64,000 nt of DNA, from contig JACVCO010000008.1 of NCBI GenBank assembly GCA_016741995.1, positions 117,604 through 181,603 of the forward strand, written 5' to 3'. Below the pieces are notes generated by a model. That model saw nothing but the letters and a program-made list of their open reading frames with translations. It was not told the DNA's origin and made no database searches. The DNA comes from Hydrogenophaga sp. (GTDB lineage: Bacteria > Pseudomonadota > Gammaproteobacteria > Burkholderiales > Burkholderiaceae_C). Position numbers and translations under genes: made by a program. Below, in pieces: positions 17,133-25,353 of this stretch (the stretch's first letter is position 1; each line of letters opens with the position of its first letter).

Positions 17133-17944
17133 ACGCGCTGCCCACGTTCACGGCGCTGGGCAGCGGCCCCACCGTGCTCATGCTGCATGGCATCGGTGGC
17201 GGCCACCTGGCCTTTGCGCCGCAGGTGGAAACGCTGGCGGGCGCGGGCTACCGCGCCGTCGCCTGGGACATGCCGGGCTACGGCCGCAGCGCGCCCATCG
17301 AGCCCTACACCTTCAAGGGCCTGGCGCAAAGCTGCGTCGACCTGATCGACGCGCTGCAATGCGAGAGCGTGGTGCTGGTGGGCCACAGCATGGGCGGCAT
17401 GGTGGCGCAGGAGGTGATCGCGCGCCGGCCCGACAAGGTGAGCCGGCTCGTGCTCTCGGGCACCTCGCCGGCGTTCGGCAAGCGCACCGACGGCCGCAAC
17501 GCCGAGGCCTGGGCACAGCAGTTCGTGGCACAACGCACCGCGCCGCTGGACGCCGGCAAGAGCATGGCCGACGTGGCGCAGGTGCTGGTGCCGCAGATGG
17601 CCGGCCCCGGTGCGCTGCCCGAGGGCCTGCGCCTGGCCGAGCACTGCATGGGCGGCGTGCCCGCGGCCACCTACCGGCGCGCGCTCGACTGCCTCGTCAC
17701 CTTCGATCGACAGGCCGCGCTGGCCCACATCCGCGTGCCCACCTTGCTCATCGCCGGCGAGTTCGATCGCGTGGCCTCGCCCGCGGTGATGAAGCGCATG
17801 GCCGAGGCGATTCCGGCCGCGCGCTACGCCGAACTCAAAGGCATCGGCCACCTCACCAACCTCGAAGCGCCGGAAGACTTCGACGGCCTGCTGCTCGGCT
17901 TCCTGGCCGAGCCCGCGCCGGCGCCCGCGAACGACCTGCATTGA
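17129..17944 (+). CDS. Alpha/beta hydrolase, NicD-like (N-formylmaleamate deformylase candidate)
   Basis: 271-residue alpha/beta hydrolase. The oxyanion region MLHGIGGGH is near residue 15-23, the nucleophile elbow GHSMGGM gives the catalytic Ser near residue 90, and the late IGHLTNLEAPEDF supplies the His; the Asp is in GEFDRVA. In nicotinate and picolinate pathways a NicD/PicE hydrolase deformylates the product of NicX, and here the gene directly overlaps the NicX-like gene by four bases, which makes that role the best guess. No maleamate amidase or maleate isomerase gene is seen in the window. Confidence 0.8.
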   Translation: MNALPTFTALGSGPTVLMLHGIGGGHLAFAPQVETLAGAGYRAVAWDMPGYGRSAPIEPYTFKGLAQSCVDLIDALQCESVVLVGHSMGGMVAQEVIARRPDKVSRLVLSGTSPAFGKRTDGRNAEAWAQQFVAQRTAPLDAGKSMADVAQVLVPQMAGPGALPEGLRLAEHCMGGVPAATYRRALDCLVTFDRQAALAHIRVPTLLIAGEFDRVASPAVMKRMAEAIPAARYAELKGIGHLTNLEAPEDFDGLLLGFLAEPAPAPANDLH

Positions 17945-17967
17945 ATGCACGGAAAGAAGGAGACACC

Positions 17968-19233
17968 ATGAACCGCGACCCGCTCTCCACCGGACTGGAC
18001 TTCACCCCCGCCGTGGGCGACATGGCCTTCACGCCGTTGCAGCGTGAGCTGCTCACCGTGGCCAACCGCCTGGGCCGCGAGAAGTTCGCGCCGCGCGCCG
18101 CGCAGTGGGACCGCGAGGCCAGCTTCCCTTTCGCCAACTACGACGACCTGCGCGAGGCCGGCTTCCTGAAGCTGTGTGTGCCGAAGGACCATGGCGGCCT
18201 GGGCGCCGACTACCCCACGTACATGATGGTCGCGGCCGAGATCGGGCGCTTCTGCGGCGCCACCGCGCTCACCTGGAACATGCACATCTGCAGCACCATG
18301 TGGACGGGCGTGCTCGCCGACGGCATCGCCATGACCGATGCACAACGCGCGGAGCACGTGGCGCGGCGCGAGCTGCATTTCCAGCGCATCGTGAACGACG
18401 GTGCGCTCTACGCCCAGCCGTTCAGCGAAGGCTCGGCTGCTGCGGCGGGCCGCGCACCTTTCGGCACCACGGCGAGAAAAGTGGAAGGCGGCTGGCTCAT
18501 CAACGGCCGCAAGATCTTCGCCAGCCTCTCGGGCGCGGCCGATTACTACGGCATCCTCTGCACCGAAGACGTGGACGGCAAGGACCCGGACCCGCGCGAC
18601 ACGCTCTACATCAGCGTGCCGGCCACCAGCGCCGGCCTCACCATCAGCGGCGAGTGGGACCCGCTGGGCATGCGCGGCACGGTCAGCCGCAACCTCACGT
18701 TCAAGGACGTGTTCGTGAGCGACGCCGAACAGCTCATGCCGCGCGGCATCTACTTCACGGGCGCGCAGACCTGGCCCGCCATGTTCTTCACGCTCGCGCC
18801 CACGTACCTCGGCCTGGCCAACGCCGCCTACGACTTCACCGTGCAGTACCTGCGCGGCGAGGTGCCGGGCGAGCCGCCTGTGAAGCGCCGTCAGTACCCC
18901 ACCAAGCAGATCGCGGTGGCGCAGATGCGCATTCAACTGGAGGCGATGAAGAGCCTGTTCGTGCGCGCCATCGGCGAAGCGCGGCCCAACCCGGGCAAGG
19001 ACGAAAAGCTGCGCCTCTACGCCGCGCACCACACCGTGATGGAAGGCGCCAACGACATCGCGCGGCTGGCCATCCGCACCTGCGGTGGCCAGAGCATGAT
19101 GAAACACCTGCCGCTGGAGCGCATGTACCGCGACAGCCGTTGCGGCTCGCTCATGCTGCCCTGGACGGCCGAGCTCATCGTCGACCGCATGGGGCGCGAA
19201 ACGCTTTACGAGCCGGGCGAGAAAGACGCCTGA
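17968..19233 (+). CDS. Acyl-CoA-dehydrogenase-like flavoprotein, probable two-component monooxygenase
   Basis: 421-residue ACAD-fold flavoprotein. N-terminal helices, the central beta domain (FGTTARKVEGGWLINGRKIFASLSGAADYY) and the C-terminal helical bundle are recognisable. Where acyl-CoA dehydrogenases carry the catalytic base in IYEGT, this protein reads MLPWT (LMLPWTAEL near the C-terminus), so the Glu is absent. Together with the flavin reductase in the divergent operon this suggests a flavin-dependent hydroxylase, for instance one acting on a pyridine carboxylate, rather than a dehydrogenase. The ATG follows GAAGGAGACACC. The last 28 bases overlap the convergent dadA-like gene. Confidence 0.8.
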   Translation: MNRDPLSTGLDFTPAVGDMAFTPLQRELLTVANRLGREKFAPRAAQWDREASFPFANYDDLREAGFLKLCVPKDHGGLGADYPTYMMVAAEIGRFCGATALTWNMHICSTMWTGVLADGIAMTDAQRAEHVARRELHFQRIVNDGALYAQPFSEGSAAAAGRAPFGTTARKVEGGWLINGRKIFASLSGAADYYGILCTEDVDGKDPDPRDTLYISVPATSAGLTISGEWDPLGMRGTVSRNLTFKDVFVSDAEQLMPRGIYFTGAQTWPAMFFTLAPTYLGLANAAYDFTVQYLRGEVPGEPPVKRRQYPTKQIAVAQMRIQLEAMKSLFVRAIGEARPNPGKDEKLRLYAAHHTVMEGANDIARLAIRTCGGQSMMKHLPLERMYRDSRCGSLMLPWTAELIVDRMGRETLYEPGEKDA

Positions 19234-20552
19234 GGTTTGCCCAGGCGCGGGGCACGCGCCGCGTCGAACCCGTGGAAACCGAACGCCATCGCGGGCCGTT
19301 CACCACCGATGAGTTCGGCCATGGCCTTGCCCGACCCCGCGCCGTGCGTCCAGCCCAGCGTGCCGTGGCCGGCGTTGATCCACAGGCCCTTCACCGGCAG
19401 GCGGCCGATCAGCGGGATGTTGGTCGGCGTCGCGGGGCGCAGGCCGGTCCAGAAGTGTGGGTTGCCGCCCTCGGCCGCCAGGCGCGTGTCGGCCACGCCG
19501 GGGAACACCTCCTCGATGCGCTGCACCAGCATCTCGCAGCGCTTCTGCGCCAGCGGCGTGTCCAGCGCCAGGTCGTAGCCGCCGAGCTCGATGGTGCCGG
19601 CCACGCGCAGTTGATTGCCCAGGCGCGAGATCGCGATCTTGCGGCTGTCGTCGATCATGCTCACGGACGGCGCGCGTTCGGGCTGGAGCAACGGCAGCGT
19701 GGCGCTGTAGCCCTTGCCGGGGTAGATGGGCACGCGCACGCCGATCTTCGCGAGCAGCGGCGTGGTGTAGGAGCCGCAGGCCACCACGGTGGCGTCGGCC
19801 TTGAGCGCGCTGAGGATGCCCGTGTCGCGGTTGCGCACACGCACCGCGCCCACGGCACCGCCCGCCACGTCGATGCCCTCGATGTCGTGGCCGAACAGCA
19901 TCTGCGCGCCGCGCGCGGCACACAGCGCGGCGAGTTGCTGCGTGAACACGCGCGCGTCGCCCGATTCGTCGGTTTCGGTGAAGGTGCCGCCCACGATGCG
20001 GTCGGCGAACGCCGACAGCGCGGGCTCGATGCGCAACAGCTCTTCGCGCGACACCACACGGCGTTTCACGCCGAAGCGCGCCATCAGGTCGGCCGCACCG
20101 GCCGCGCCCTCGAAGGATTGCTGGTCGACGTAGTAGTGCGCGATGCCGCGCTCCAGCCGCTGGTATTCGATGCCGGTCTCGCGCACCACGTCTTTCAGCG
20201 CGGCGTGGCTGTAGGAGCCGAGGGCCACCAGCTGCGCCACGTTGCGCTCGAAGGCCGCGTCGTTGCACTGCGCCAGGAACTGCAGGCCCCAGCGCCATTG
20301 CGCCGGGTCCATCTGCGGGCGAAACAGCAGCGGCGAGGTGGGCGAGAACATCCACTTCAGCGCTTTCAGCGGCGCCTCGCGGTTGGCCCACGGCTCGCAA
20401 TAGCTCACCGAGATCTGCGCGGCGTTGGCGAAGCTGGTTTCCAGCGCCGCGTCGCGCTGGCGCTCCACCAGCGTGACCTCGTGGCCGCGTTGCAGCAGGT
20501 GCCAGGCGGTGCTCACGCCGATGATGCCGGCGCCCAGAACGGTGACTTTCAT
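19206..20552 (-). CDS. dadA: D-amino acid dehydrogenase, small subunit type (DadA)
   Basis: 448-residue FAD-dependent D-amino acid dehydrogenase that oxidatively deaminates D-amino acids to 2-oxoacids at the inner membrane. The N-terminal motif VTVLGAGIIGVSTAWHLLQRGHEVTLVER and the C-terminal HFWTGLRPATPTNIPLIG...LWINAGHGTLGWTHGAGSG are characteristic. It starts at ATG 20552 with GGAGACCGAC upstream. A LysR regulator gene is divergent from it. Its C-terminal codons overlap the ACAD-like gene on the other strand. No alanine racemase is adjacent, unlike the dadAX operon of enterics. Confidence 0.9.
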   Translation of the reverse strand: MKVTVLGAGIIGVSTAWHLLQRGHEVTLVERQRDAALETSFANAAQISVSYCEPWANREAPLKALKWMFSPTSPLLFRPQMDPAQWRWGLQFLAQCNDAAFERNVAQLVALGSYSHAALKDVVRETGIEYQRLERGIAHYYVDQQSFEGAAGAADLMARFGVKRRVVSREELLRIEPALSAFADRIVGGTFTETDESGDARVFTQQLAALCAARGAQMLFGHDIEGIDVAGGAVGAVRVRNRDTGILSALKADATVVACGSYTTPLLAKIGVRVPIYPGKGYSATLPLLQPERAPSVSMIDDSRKIAISRLGNQLRVAGTIELGGYDLALDTPLAQKRCEMLVQRIEEVFPGVADTRLAAEGGNPHFWTGLRPATPTNIPLIGRLPVKGLWINAGHGTLGWTHGAGSGKAMAELIGGERPAMAFGFHGFDAARAPRLGKPQASFSPGS

Positions 20553-20640
20553 GTCGGTCTCCCACCGCGGTGCGCGGCGATGCCGTCAGTGTCGGGAAAT
20601 CACCGGGTCAGGTGAAGCGGGATTCAAGCAAAATCCGGTT

Positions 20641-20657
20641 CATCAGTTTTGCTGATG
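20641..20657. promoter_or_regulatory. LysR-type T-N11-A operator dyad
   Basis: CATCAGTTTTGCTGATG, a perfect dyad (6-base arms, 5-base centre) that contains the LysR consensus T-N11-A (T at 20643, A at 20655). It lies 11 bases before the LysR start codon and about 90 bases from the divergent dadA start, the usual place for a LysR recognition site that also autoregulates. Confidence 0.65.
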
Positions 20658-20668
20658 GAGCGTCCACC

Positions 20669-21586
20669 ATGTCCACCTTCGATCCCGACGCCCTGGAGTG
20701 CCTGGCCGCCATCGTGGAAGAGGGTGGCTTCGAGCGCGCTGCGCAGCGCCTGTCGATCACGCAGTCGGCCGTGTCGCAGCGCCTGCGCGCGCTGGAGGCG
20801 CAGGTGGGCACGGTGCTCATCGTGCGCAGCCGGCCCCTGAAGCCCACGCCGGCGGGGCAACTCATGCTCAAGCACGCCAAGATGATGCGGCTGCTGCGCG
20901 CCGACCTCGAGAAGGACCTGAAAGAACTCGCCCCGAGCAGCACCGCCACGGGCCGGGGCGAGGAGCGCATCTCGGTGGCCATCAACGCCGACAGCATCGC
21001 CACCTGGGCGCTGCCCGCGCTCGACGAACTGGCGCGCGCCGGCCTGCCGGTGGAAATCATCGCGGACGACCAGGAGTTCACGCACGAGTGGCTGCGCGAG
21101 GGCCAGGTGCTGGGTTGCGTCACCTCGCTGGGCCAGGCGCTGCGCGGCTGCCGCATGGAGCCGCTGGGCGTGATGGACTACGTGCTGGTCGCGCAGCCCG
21201 GCTTCGCGCGTGAACACTGCCCGCGTGGCCTGAACACGCAGAACTTCCACCGGTTGCCCTTCATCGCCTTCAACCGCAAGGACCACCTCCAGCACGCCTT
21301 CGTGGAGCAGGCCTTCGGGCTCGCGCGCGTGGTGCTCAAGCAGCGCTTCGTGCCGTCGAGCGAGGGCCAGGTGCGCGCGGCGCTGGCGGGCTGGGGGGTG
21401 AGCGTGGTGCCGCACCTGCTGGTGCGCGCGCTGATCGAGCGCGGCGATCTGGTTGACCTGGCACCGCGTCAGCGCCTGGGTGTGGCGCTGCACTGGCATT
21501 GCTGGAACCTCAGCTCCGACGTGCTCGACGCGTTGAGCACCGCGTTGCGCGCCGCCGCGGCGCAAAGCCTGCGCGCCCCGGCCTGA
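20669..21586 (+). CDS. LysR family regulator, ArgP/LysG-like
   Basis: 305-residue LysR protein of the ArgP (IciA)/LysG subgroup. The HTH reads CLAAIVEEGGFERAAQRLSITQSAVSQRLRALEAQVG; the effector domain contains FIAFNRKDHLQHAFV and WGVSVVPHLLV. ArgP-like proteins sense basic amino acids and usually control an arginine/lysine exporter next door; here the divergent partner is dadA, so D- or L-amino-acid catabolism may be the target. The ATG at 20669 was chosen over an upstream frame because it begins just after the operator dyad and matches family length. Confidence 0.87.
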   Translation: MSTFDPDALECLAAIVEEGGFERAAQRLSITQSAVSQRLRALEAQVGTVLIVRSRPLKPTPAGQLMLKHAKMMRLLRADLEKDLKELAPSSTATGRGEERISVAINADSIATWALPALDELARAGLPVEIIADDQEFTHEWLREGQVLGCVTSLGQALRGCRMEPLGVMDYVLVAQPGFAREHCPRGLNTQNFHRLPFIAFNRKDHLQHAFVEQAFGLARVVLKQRFVPSSEGQVRAALAGWGVSVVPHLLVRALIERGDLVDLAPRQRLGVALHWHCWNLSSDVLDALSTALRAAAAQSLRAPA

Positions 21587-21587
21587 A

Positions 21588-21619
21588 AACCTGTTGGTTT
21601 CACTGGAAACCAACAGGTT
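21588..21619. promoter_or_regulatory. Perfect 14-base inverted repeat ahead of a TetR gene
   Basis: Arms AACCTGTTGGTTTC and GAAACCAACAGGTT are separated by ACTG. The dyad begins one base after the LysR stop and ends 46 bases before the TetR ATG. Each arm itself carries the smaller symmetry AACC-N4-GGTT, so it could hold two tandem TetR half-palindromes. As RNA it would be a strong hairpin, but no U-run follows, which argues against a simple terminator. Confidence 0.6.
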
Positions 21620-21665
21620 GCTTTGTCGACGCTGCCGTCTGCCTGCGGCAGAATCGCGGCTGCCC

Positions 21666-22298
21666 ATGTCCAGCACCGCCATCGCCCCCCCCAAGCGCAG
21701 CTTTCGCGAGCGCATGCACCTCGCCCGGGAAGACGCCATCGTCTCTGCCGTGAACCGCCTGCTTGCCGAGAAGGGCTTCGACGCCATGACGGTGGACGAG
21801 GTGGCGGCCGAGGTGGGCATCGCCAAGGCAAGCCTCTACAAGCACTTTCCGAGCAAGGAAGACCTGGCCGCCGCCGCCATGGTGCGCGTGATGGACCGCG
21901 CGCGCGCCATGCTCGACACGCTGCAGGCCGATGCCTCGGCGCGGCCGATCGACCAGCTCAAGGCCACCGCGCGCTGGACCATGGAGGTGCAGCTCGATGG
22001 CGAGATGCCTTCGCTGCCCAGCGAAAACTCGTCGCTGCGCGCCACGTTGATCAACAACAAGGCCTATATGGATGGCCTCATGGACGTGAGCGAGCGGCTG
22101 GGCGCCTGGATCACCGCCGCCCAGGCCGACGGCAGCCTGAGCACCGCGCTGCCGCCGATCGCGGTGCTCTACACGATGTACGCGCGCGCCTGCGATCCGG
22201 TGCTGGGCTTCCTCAAGGGCGCCGAGCTCTACACCCGCGAACAGATCGTCGAGATGGTGCTCACCACCTGCTTCGACGGCCTGCGCGCGCGGCCCTGA
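21666..22298 (+). CDS. TetR family transcriptional regulator
   Basis: 210-residue TetR regulator. HTH: AVNRLLAEKGFDAMTVDEVAAEVGIAKASLYKHFPSKEDL, residues about 22-62. The C-terminal domain is helical with several Met/Leu-rich stretches. The ATG at 21666 follows a possible -10 (CAGAAT, 21648-21653) at a distance that would give a leader of only a few bases. No obvious divergent target; the large dyad upstream suggests autoregulation. Confidence 0.85.
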   Translation: MSSTAIAPPKRSFRERMHLAREDAIVSAVNRLLAEKGFDAMTVDEVAAEVGIAKASLYKHFPSKEDLAAAAMVRVMDRARAMLDTLQADASARPIDQLKATARWTMEVQLDGEMPSLPSENSSLRATLINNKAYMDGLMDVSERLGAWITAAQADGSLSTALPPIAVLYTMYARACDPVLGFLKGAELYTREQIVEMVLTTCFDGLRARP

Positions 22299-22306
22299 CG
22301 CACCCG

Positions 22307-22334
22307 AAAAAACGAAGCCGCCCGAAGGCGGCTT
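22307..22334 (-). terminator. Rho-independent terminator of the uspA-like gene
   Basis: On the left-going strand, an 8-base stem AAGCCGCC/GGCGGCTT (22315-22334) with a four-base loop is followed by CG and a run of six U (22307-22312). It lies just beyond the stop of the universal stress protein gene and between two convergent genes. Confidence 0.8.
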
Positions 22335-22355
22335 GCGGCGCGGCGTGTGACGCGA

Positions 22356-22778
22356 TCAGCGCACGATGAGCACGGGCGACTTGCTCTGCGCCAGCACCTT
22401 GGTGGCCACCGAGCCGAGCACCAGGTTGCCCAGCGCGCCATGGCCGTGCGAGCCCATGATCACGAGGTCGAACTTGCCGGCGTTGGCCGTCTTGGCGATG
22501 GTCTCGCCCGCCGCGCCCACCTTGTGCAGCACCTTGGGCGCGATGCCGTGGCGCTGCAGGAACTTGCTCACCGGCCCGGTGACCTTGCTGGCCTCGTCCT
22601 CGTAGTACTTGTCGGCCACCTCGGCACCCACGGCAGCGCGCGCCCGCGGGGGCAGCGGCGATTGCACGGAGATCGCGGTGTACTCGTTGTCCCCGCCGAA
22701 CAGCTCGTCGTGCGTCGTCAGGTAGCCGAGCATTTTCTTGGTGTAGGCGCTGCCATCGACAGCCAGCAGGATCTTCAT
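22356..22778 (-). CDS. Universal stress protein (UspA family)
   Basis: 140-residue single-domain Usp protein. N-terminal MKILLAVDGSAYTKKMLGYL and the C-terminal ATP-binding loop DLVIMGSHGHGALGNLVLGSVATKVL (the G-2x-G-9x-G-S pattern) indicate the nucleotide-binding MJ0577-like class. The ATG at 22778 follows AAGGAGAACCCG, a strong ribosome-binding site. Such proteins accumulate under starvation, oxidants or heat; the partner is unknown. Confidence 0.9.
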   Translation of the reverse strand: MKILLAVDGSAYTKKMLGYLTTHDELFGGDNEYTAISVQSPLPPRARAAVGAEVADKYYEDEASKVTGPVSKFLQRHGIAPKVLHKVGAAGETIAKTANAGKFDLVIMGSHGHGALGNLVLGSVATKVLAQSKSPVLIVR

Positions 22779-22847
22779 CGGGTTCTCCTTGGGACGAAAC
22801 GGAGCGGCCAGTGTAGGGGTCCATGTGCCGCGCCGGTTTGATCCCGC

Positions 22848-23651
22848 TCAAGCCGGTGCGATTTCAACGGTGCACAGCGGATCAAACGCGGCCTGCTCCT
22901 GTTTGTCGTGATAGCCCAGCGGGTTGGCCTTGATCCGGCAGCGGCCCACGCGCAGGTCGGTGGGGCAATGCAGGTGCCCGTGCAGCCAGAGGTCGGCCTG
23001 CGGCAGCAGGTCGTCCAGCGCGTTGCAGAAGCCGGCGGTGCCGGGCGTGAGGCCGTAGCGCGGGTCGGCGCTGTGCAGCGTGGGGGCGAAGTGCGTGACG
23101 ACGACGGTGGGTCCGTCGAAGGCTTGCGCGAGCGCTTCGCGCAGCCAGGCCTGGCATTGCAGGCCGAGCTCGCGCATGGCCGCCGCGTCGAACAGCGTGC
23201 CGTGGCGCGTGCTGCCCATGCTGCGCAGGTAGTGGTTGGCGGCGCGGTAGGCCTTCTCGCGCTGCAGCAGCGGGTCGGTGCCGGGCGGGCGGATGGCGTC
23301 GTAGTCGCTCCACAGGGTGGTGCCCACGAAGCGCACGCCGCGCCAGACCCAGGTCTCGCGCTCCAGCCAGTGCAACCCCAGGCGCTCGCACGTGGCGCGC
23401 AGGCTGGTGTGCGTTTCGTCGACGTCGAGCGCGTCGTACTCGTGGTTGCCGGGCACGAACAGCACCGGCACCGGCCAGTCGGCGAAACGGCGCAGCGCCC
23501 AGTCGGGCTCGGGCATGGCGCTGCCGTCGCGGCGGCGCTGGTAGGAGCCCACGTCGCCGGCGAGCACCAGCAGGTCGGCCCCGGGGGCGGGCCGGGGAAC
23601 GAAGTCGCGGTTGGCTTCGATGTGCAGGTCGCTCAGCAGCTGGATCTTCAT
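22848..23651 (-). CDS. Calcineurin-like metallophosphoesterase
   Basis: 267-residue metallophosphoesterase. The metal-binding motifs are present in order: SDLHIE (Asp, His) at the N-terminus, GDVGS, GNHEYD, VVTHFAPT and GHLHCPTD. Two divalent metals are expected to bind at these sites. Cytoplasmic, no signal peptide. The substrate (nucleotide, phosphoprotein or nucleic acid) cannot be read from the sequence. It lies 22 bases downstream of the LysR gene on the same strand. Confidence 0.85.
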   Translation of the reverse strand: MKIQLLSDLHIEANRDFVPRPAPGADLLVLAGDVGSYQRRRDGSAMPEPDWALRRFADWPVPVLFVPGNHEYDALDVDETHTSLRATCERLGLHWLERETWVWRGVRFVGTTLWSDYDAIRPPGTDPLLQREKAYRAANHYLRSMGSTRHGTLFDAAAMRELGLQCQAWLREALAQAFDGPTVVVTHFAPTLHSADPRYGLTPGTAGFCNALDDLLPQADLWLHGHLHCPTDLRVGRCRIKANPLGYHDKQEQAAFDPLCTVEIAPA

Positions 23652-23675
23652 GGGGCGATTGTCGTGTGGCGCCCG

Positions 23676-24653
23676 TCACGCGCCGACGGCGGCGGCCTCA
23701 CCCAGCGCGCTGCGCGCCGCCCGCGCGATGGCTTCGCGCAGCCAGCGGTGCGCTTCGTCGTGCTGGCGCTGGCGGTGCCACAGGCTGTCCACATGCACAT
23801 CGGGCACGGCCAGGGGCAGCTCGGTGGTGGCGAGCTCGTCCTCCATGCCGGTCGCGGACAGGAAGTGGCGTGGCAGCACGGTGAGCAGGTCGGTGGTGGT
23901 CACCACGCGGCCGGCGGTGAAGAACTGGTTGACGGTCAGCACCACGCGGCGGATGCGCGAGCGAGCGGTCAGGGCTTCGTCGACGAAACCGAAGGGCCGG
24001 CCCGAGAAGCTCACGAGCAGGTGGCGCGCGGCGCAGTACTCGTCCAGCGTCAGCGCGCGGCCCGCCAACGGGTGACCGCGGCGCATCACCACCACGTAGT
24101 GGCCGTCGTACAGCCGCTGGAAGGCGAATCGCGGCACTTCGTCCTGCTGCTGCGCGGCGCCGAGCTCGGCGATCACCGCCGGGAAGTGACCAATGGCGAC
24201 GTCGACCGTGCCGCTTTCCAGCAGCGCGCGGGGGTCGCGGGTGGTGAGCGGCAGCACGCGCAGGTTCACCCCCGGCGCCTCGGCCTCGCAGATGTTGATC
24301 AGGCTGGGCACCAGCTTGGCGCCGGTGGCGTCGGCCATGGCGAGGTGAAAGGTGTTGTTCGCGGACGCCGGTGCGAACTCCCCCGGTGACAGCGCCCCGC
24401 GCAACAGGCCCAGCGCCTCGCGCACCGCAGGCCACAAGGCCTCGGCCGCGGGTGTGGGCTGTACGCCGAAACCCGCGCGGCGCACCAGCTCGTCGCCCAG
24501 CAACTCCCGCAGGCGGCGCAAGGCGTTGCTCACCGCGGGCTGGGTCATGGCCAGGTTGTGGGCCGCCCGCGTGAGGTTGCGCTCGGCCATCACCTCGTCG
24601 AAGACCCGCAGCAGGTTCAGGTCGAGTGTGCGGAAGTTGGGCGCATTCATCAT
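23676..24653 (-). CDS. LysR family transcriptional regulator (NodD/NahR-like)
   Basis: 325-residue LysR protein: LDLNLLRVFDEVMAERNLTRAAHNLAMTQPAVSNALRRLRELLGDELVRR is the winged HTH, and the second domain has features of the NodD/NahR/LinR subgroup. Two adjacent Met codons could start translation (24653 or 24650); neither has a Shine-Dalgarno site. An AT-rich divergent region separates it from a membrane protein gene at 24756. Target unknown. Confidence 0.85.
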   Translation of the reverse strand: MMNAPNFRTLDLNLLRVFDEVMAERNLTRAAHNLAMTQPAVSNALRRLRELLGDELVRRAGFGVQPTPAAEALWPAVREALGLLRGALSPGEFAPASANNTFHLAMADATGAKLVPSLINICEAEAPGVNLRVLPLTTRDPRALLESGTVDVAIGHFPAVIAELGAAQQQDEVPRFAFQRLYDGHYVVVMRRGHPLAGRALTLDEYCAARHLLVSFSGRPFGFVDEALTARSRIRRVVLTVNQFFTAGRVVTTTDLLTVLPRHFLSATGMEDELATTELPLAVPDVHVDSLWHRQRQHDEAHRWLREAIARAARSALGEAAAVGA

Positions 24654-24755
24654 GGATGTGAATGGTATCCATCATCAAAATAAAGTGGCGAGATACTGGG
24701 GTAAACCCTATATTTGCCCCATCCACCCCACCGGGTGTTTCTTCCAGGAGTTGCC

Positions 24756-25292
24756 ATGAGCACCACCCTCTCCGCCCCGCTGTCACCTGTTGCTGTTTCC
24801 TCCGCCGCGGCCAAGGCCGTTACCGCTTCGCCCGAAGGCGCCCGTCGCCTGAGCGCCCTGCTGCTCGCCGCCGTGCTCGCCACGCTGGTCGTGATCGCCG
24901 ACCAGGTGATCGACACCTGGGCCGATGGCCACCTGATGCTGGCCTGGGTGAGCCTGTGGGCGCTGGTGTTCGCCGGCCTTGCCCTGTTTGCCGACAGCGC
25001 CCGCCGCATGGTCCGCCGCGTGGTGGCCGCGCTTGACGACTGGTCGCGTTCGCTGGCCGAAGCCCGCGCCGAAATGCGCCTGTGGGAAATGGCCCGCCAG
25101 GACCCGCGCCTGATGAGCGAGCTGGTGGCCGCGCGCAACCGCGCCGAGGTCGAGACCGTCGCCGTCGCCCAGGACTTCAGCGAAGCGCTGGCGCCGATGG
25201 GCCTGCCCGAAACCGCCAAGCCCGACACGGGCAGCTACTGGGAGCGCCTGGCCGCCAGCCGCGCCCGCTACGCCCGCGTGCACTTCATCTGA
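24756..25292 (+). CDS. Hypothetical protein with two transmembrane helices
   Basis: 178 residues, start ATG 24756 preceded by CCAGGAGTTGCC. Two hydrophobic segments, about residues 33-53 (LSALLLAAVLATLVVIADQVI) and 62-80 (LAWVSLWALVFAGLALFA), are followed by an amphipathic, charged C-terminal half that could be a cytosolic helical region. I recognise no family. It is divergent from the LysR gene and ends at a strong bidirectional terminator, so it is a single-gene unit. Confidence 0.75.
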   Translation: MSTTLSAPLSPVAVSSAAAKAVTASPEGARRLSALLLAAVLATLVVIADQVIDTWADGHLMLAWVSLWALVFAGLALFADSARRMVRRVVAALDDWSRSLAEARAEMRLWEMARQDPRLMSELVAARNRAEVETVAVAQDFSEALAPMGLPETAKPDTGSYWERLAASRARYARVHFI

Positions 25293-25307
25293 GCCGCAGC
25301 GCCCAGC

Positions 25308-25337
25308 AAAAAGCCACCCCGCGGGGTGGCTTTTTTT
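25308..25337. terminator. Bidirectional rho-independent terminator
   Basis: Stem GCCACCCC/GGGGTGGC (25313-25320 and 25323-25330) with an A-run on the left (25308-25312) and seven T on the right (25331-25337). It serves both the rightward membrane-protein gene and the leftward pckG gene. Confidence 0.9.
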
Positions 25338-25353
25338 GGCCCGGGCCGGGGGG

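Noticed and set aside
21588..21619. The large dyad as a simple terminator of the LysR gene
   Set aside because: No T-run follows on either side, so an operator is at least as likely; kept as a regulatory candidate.
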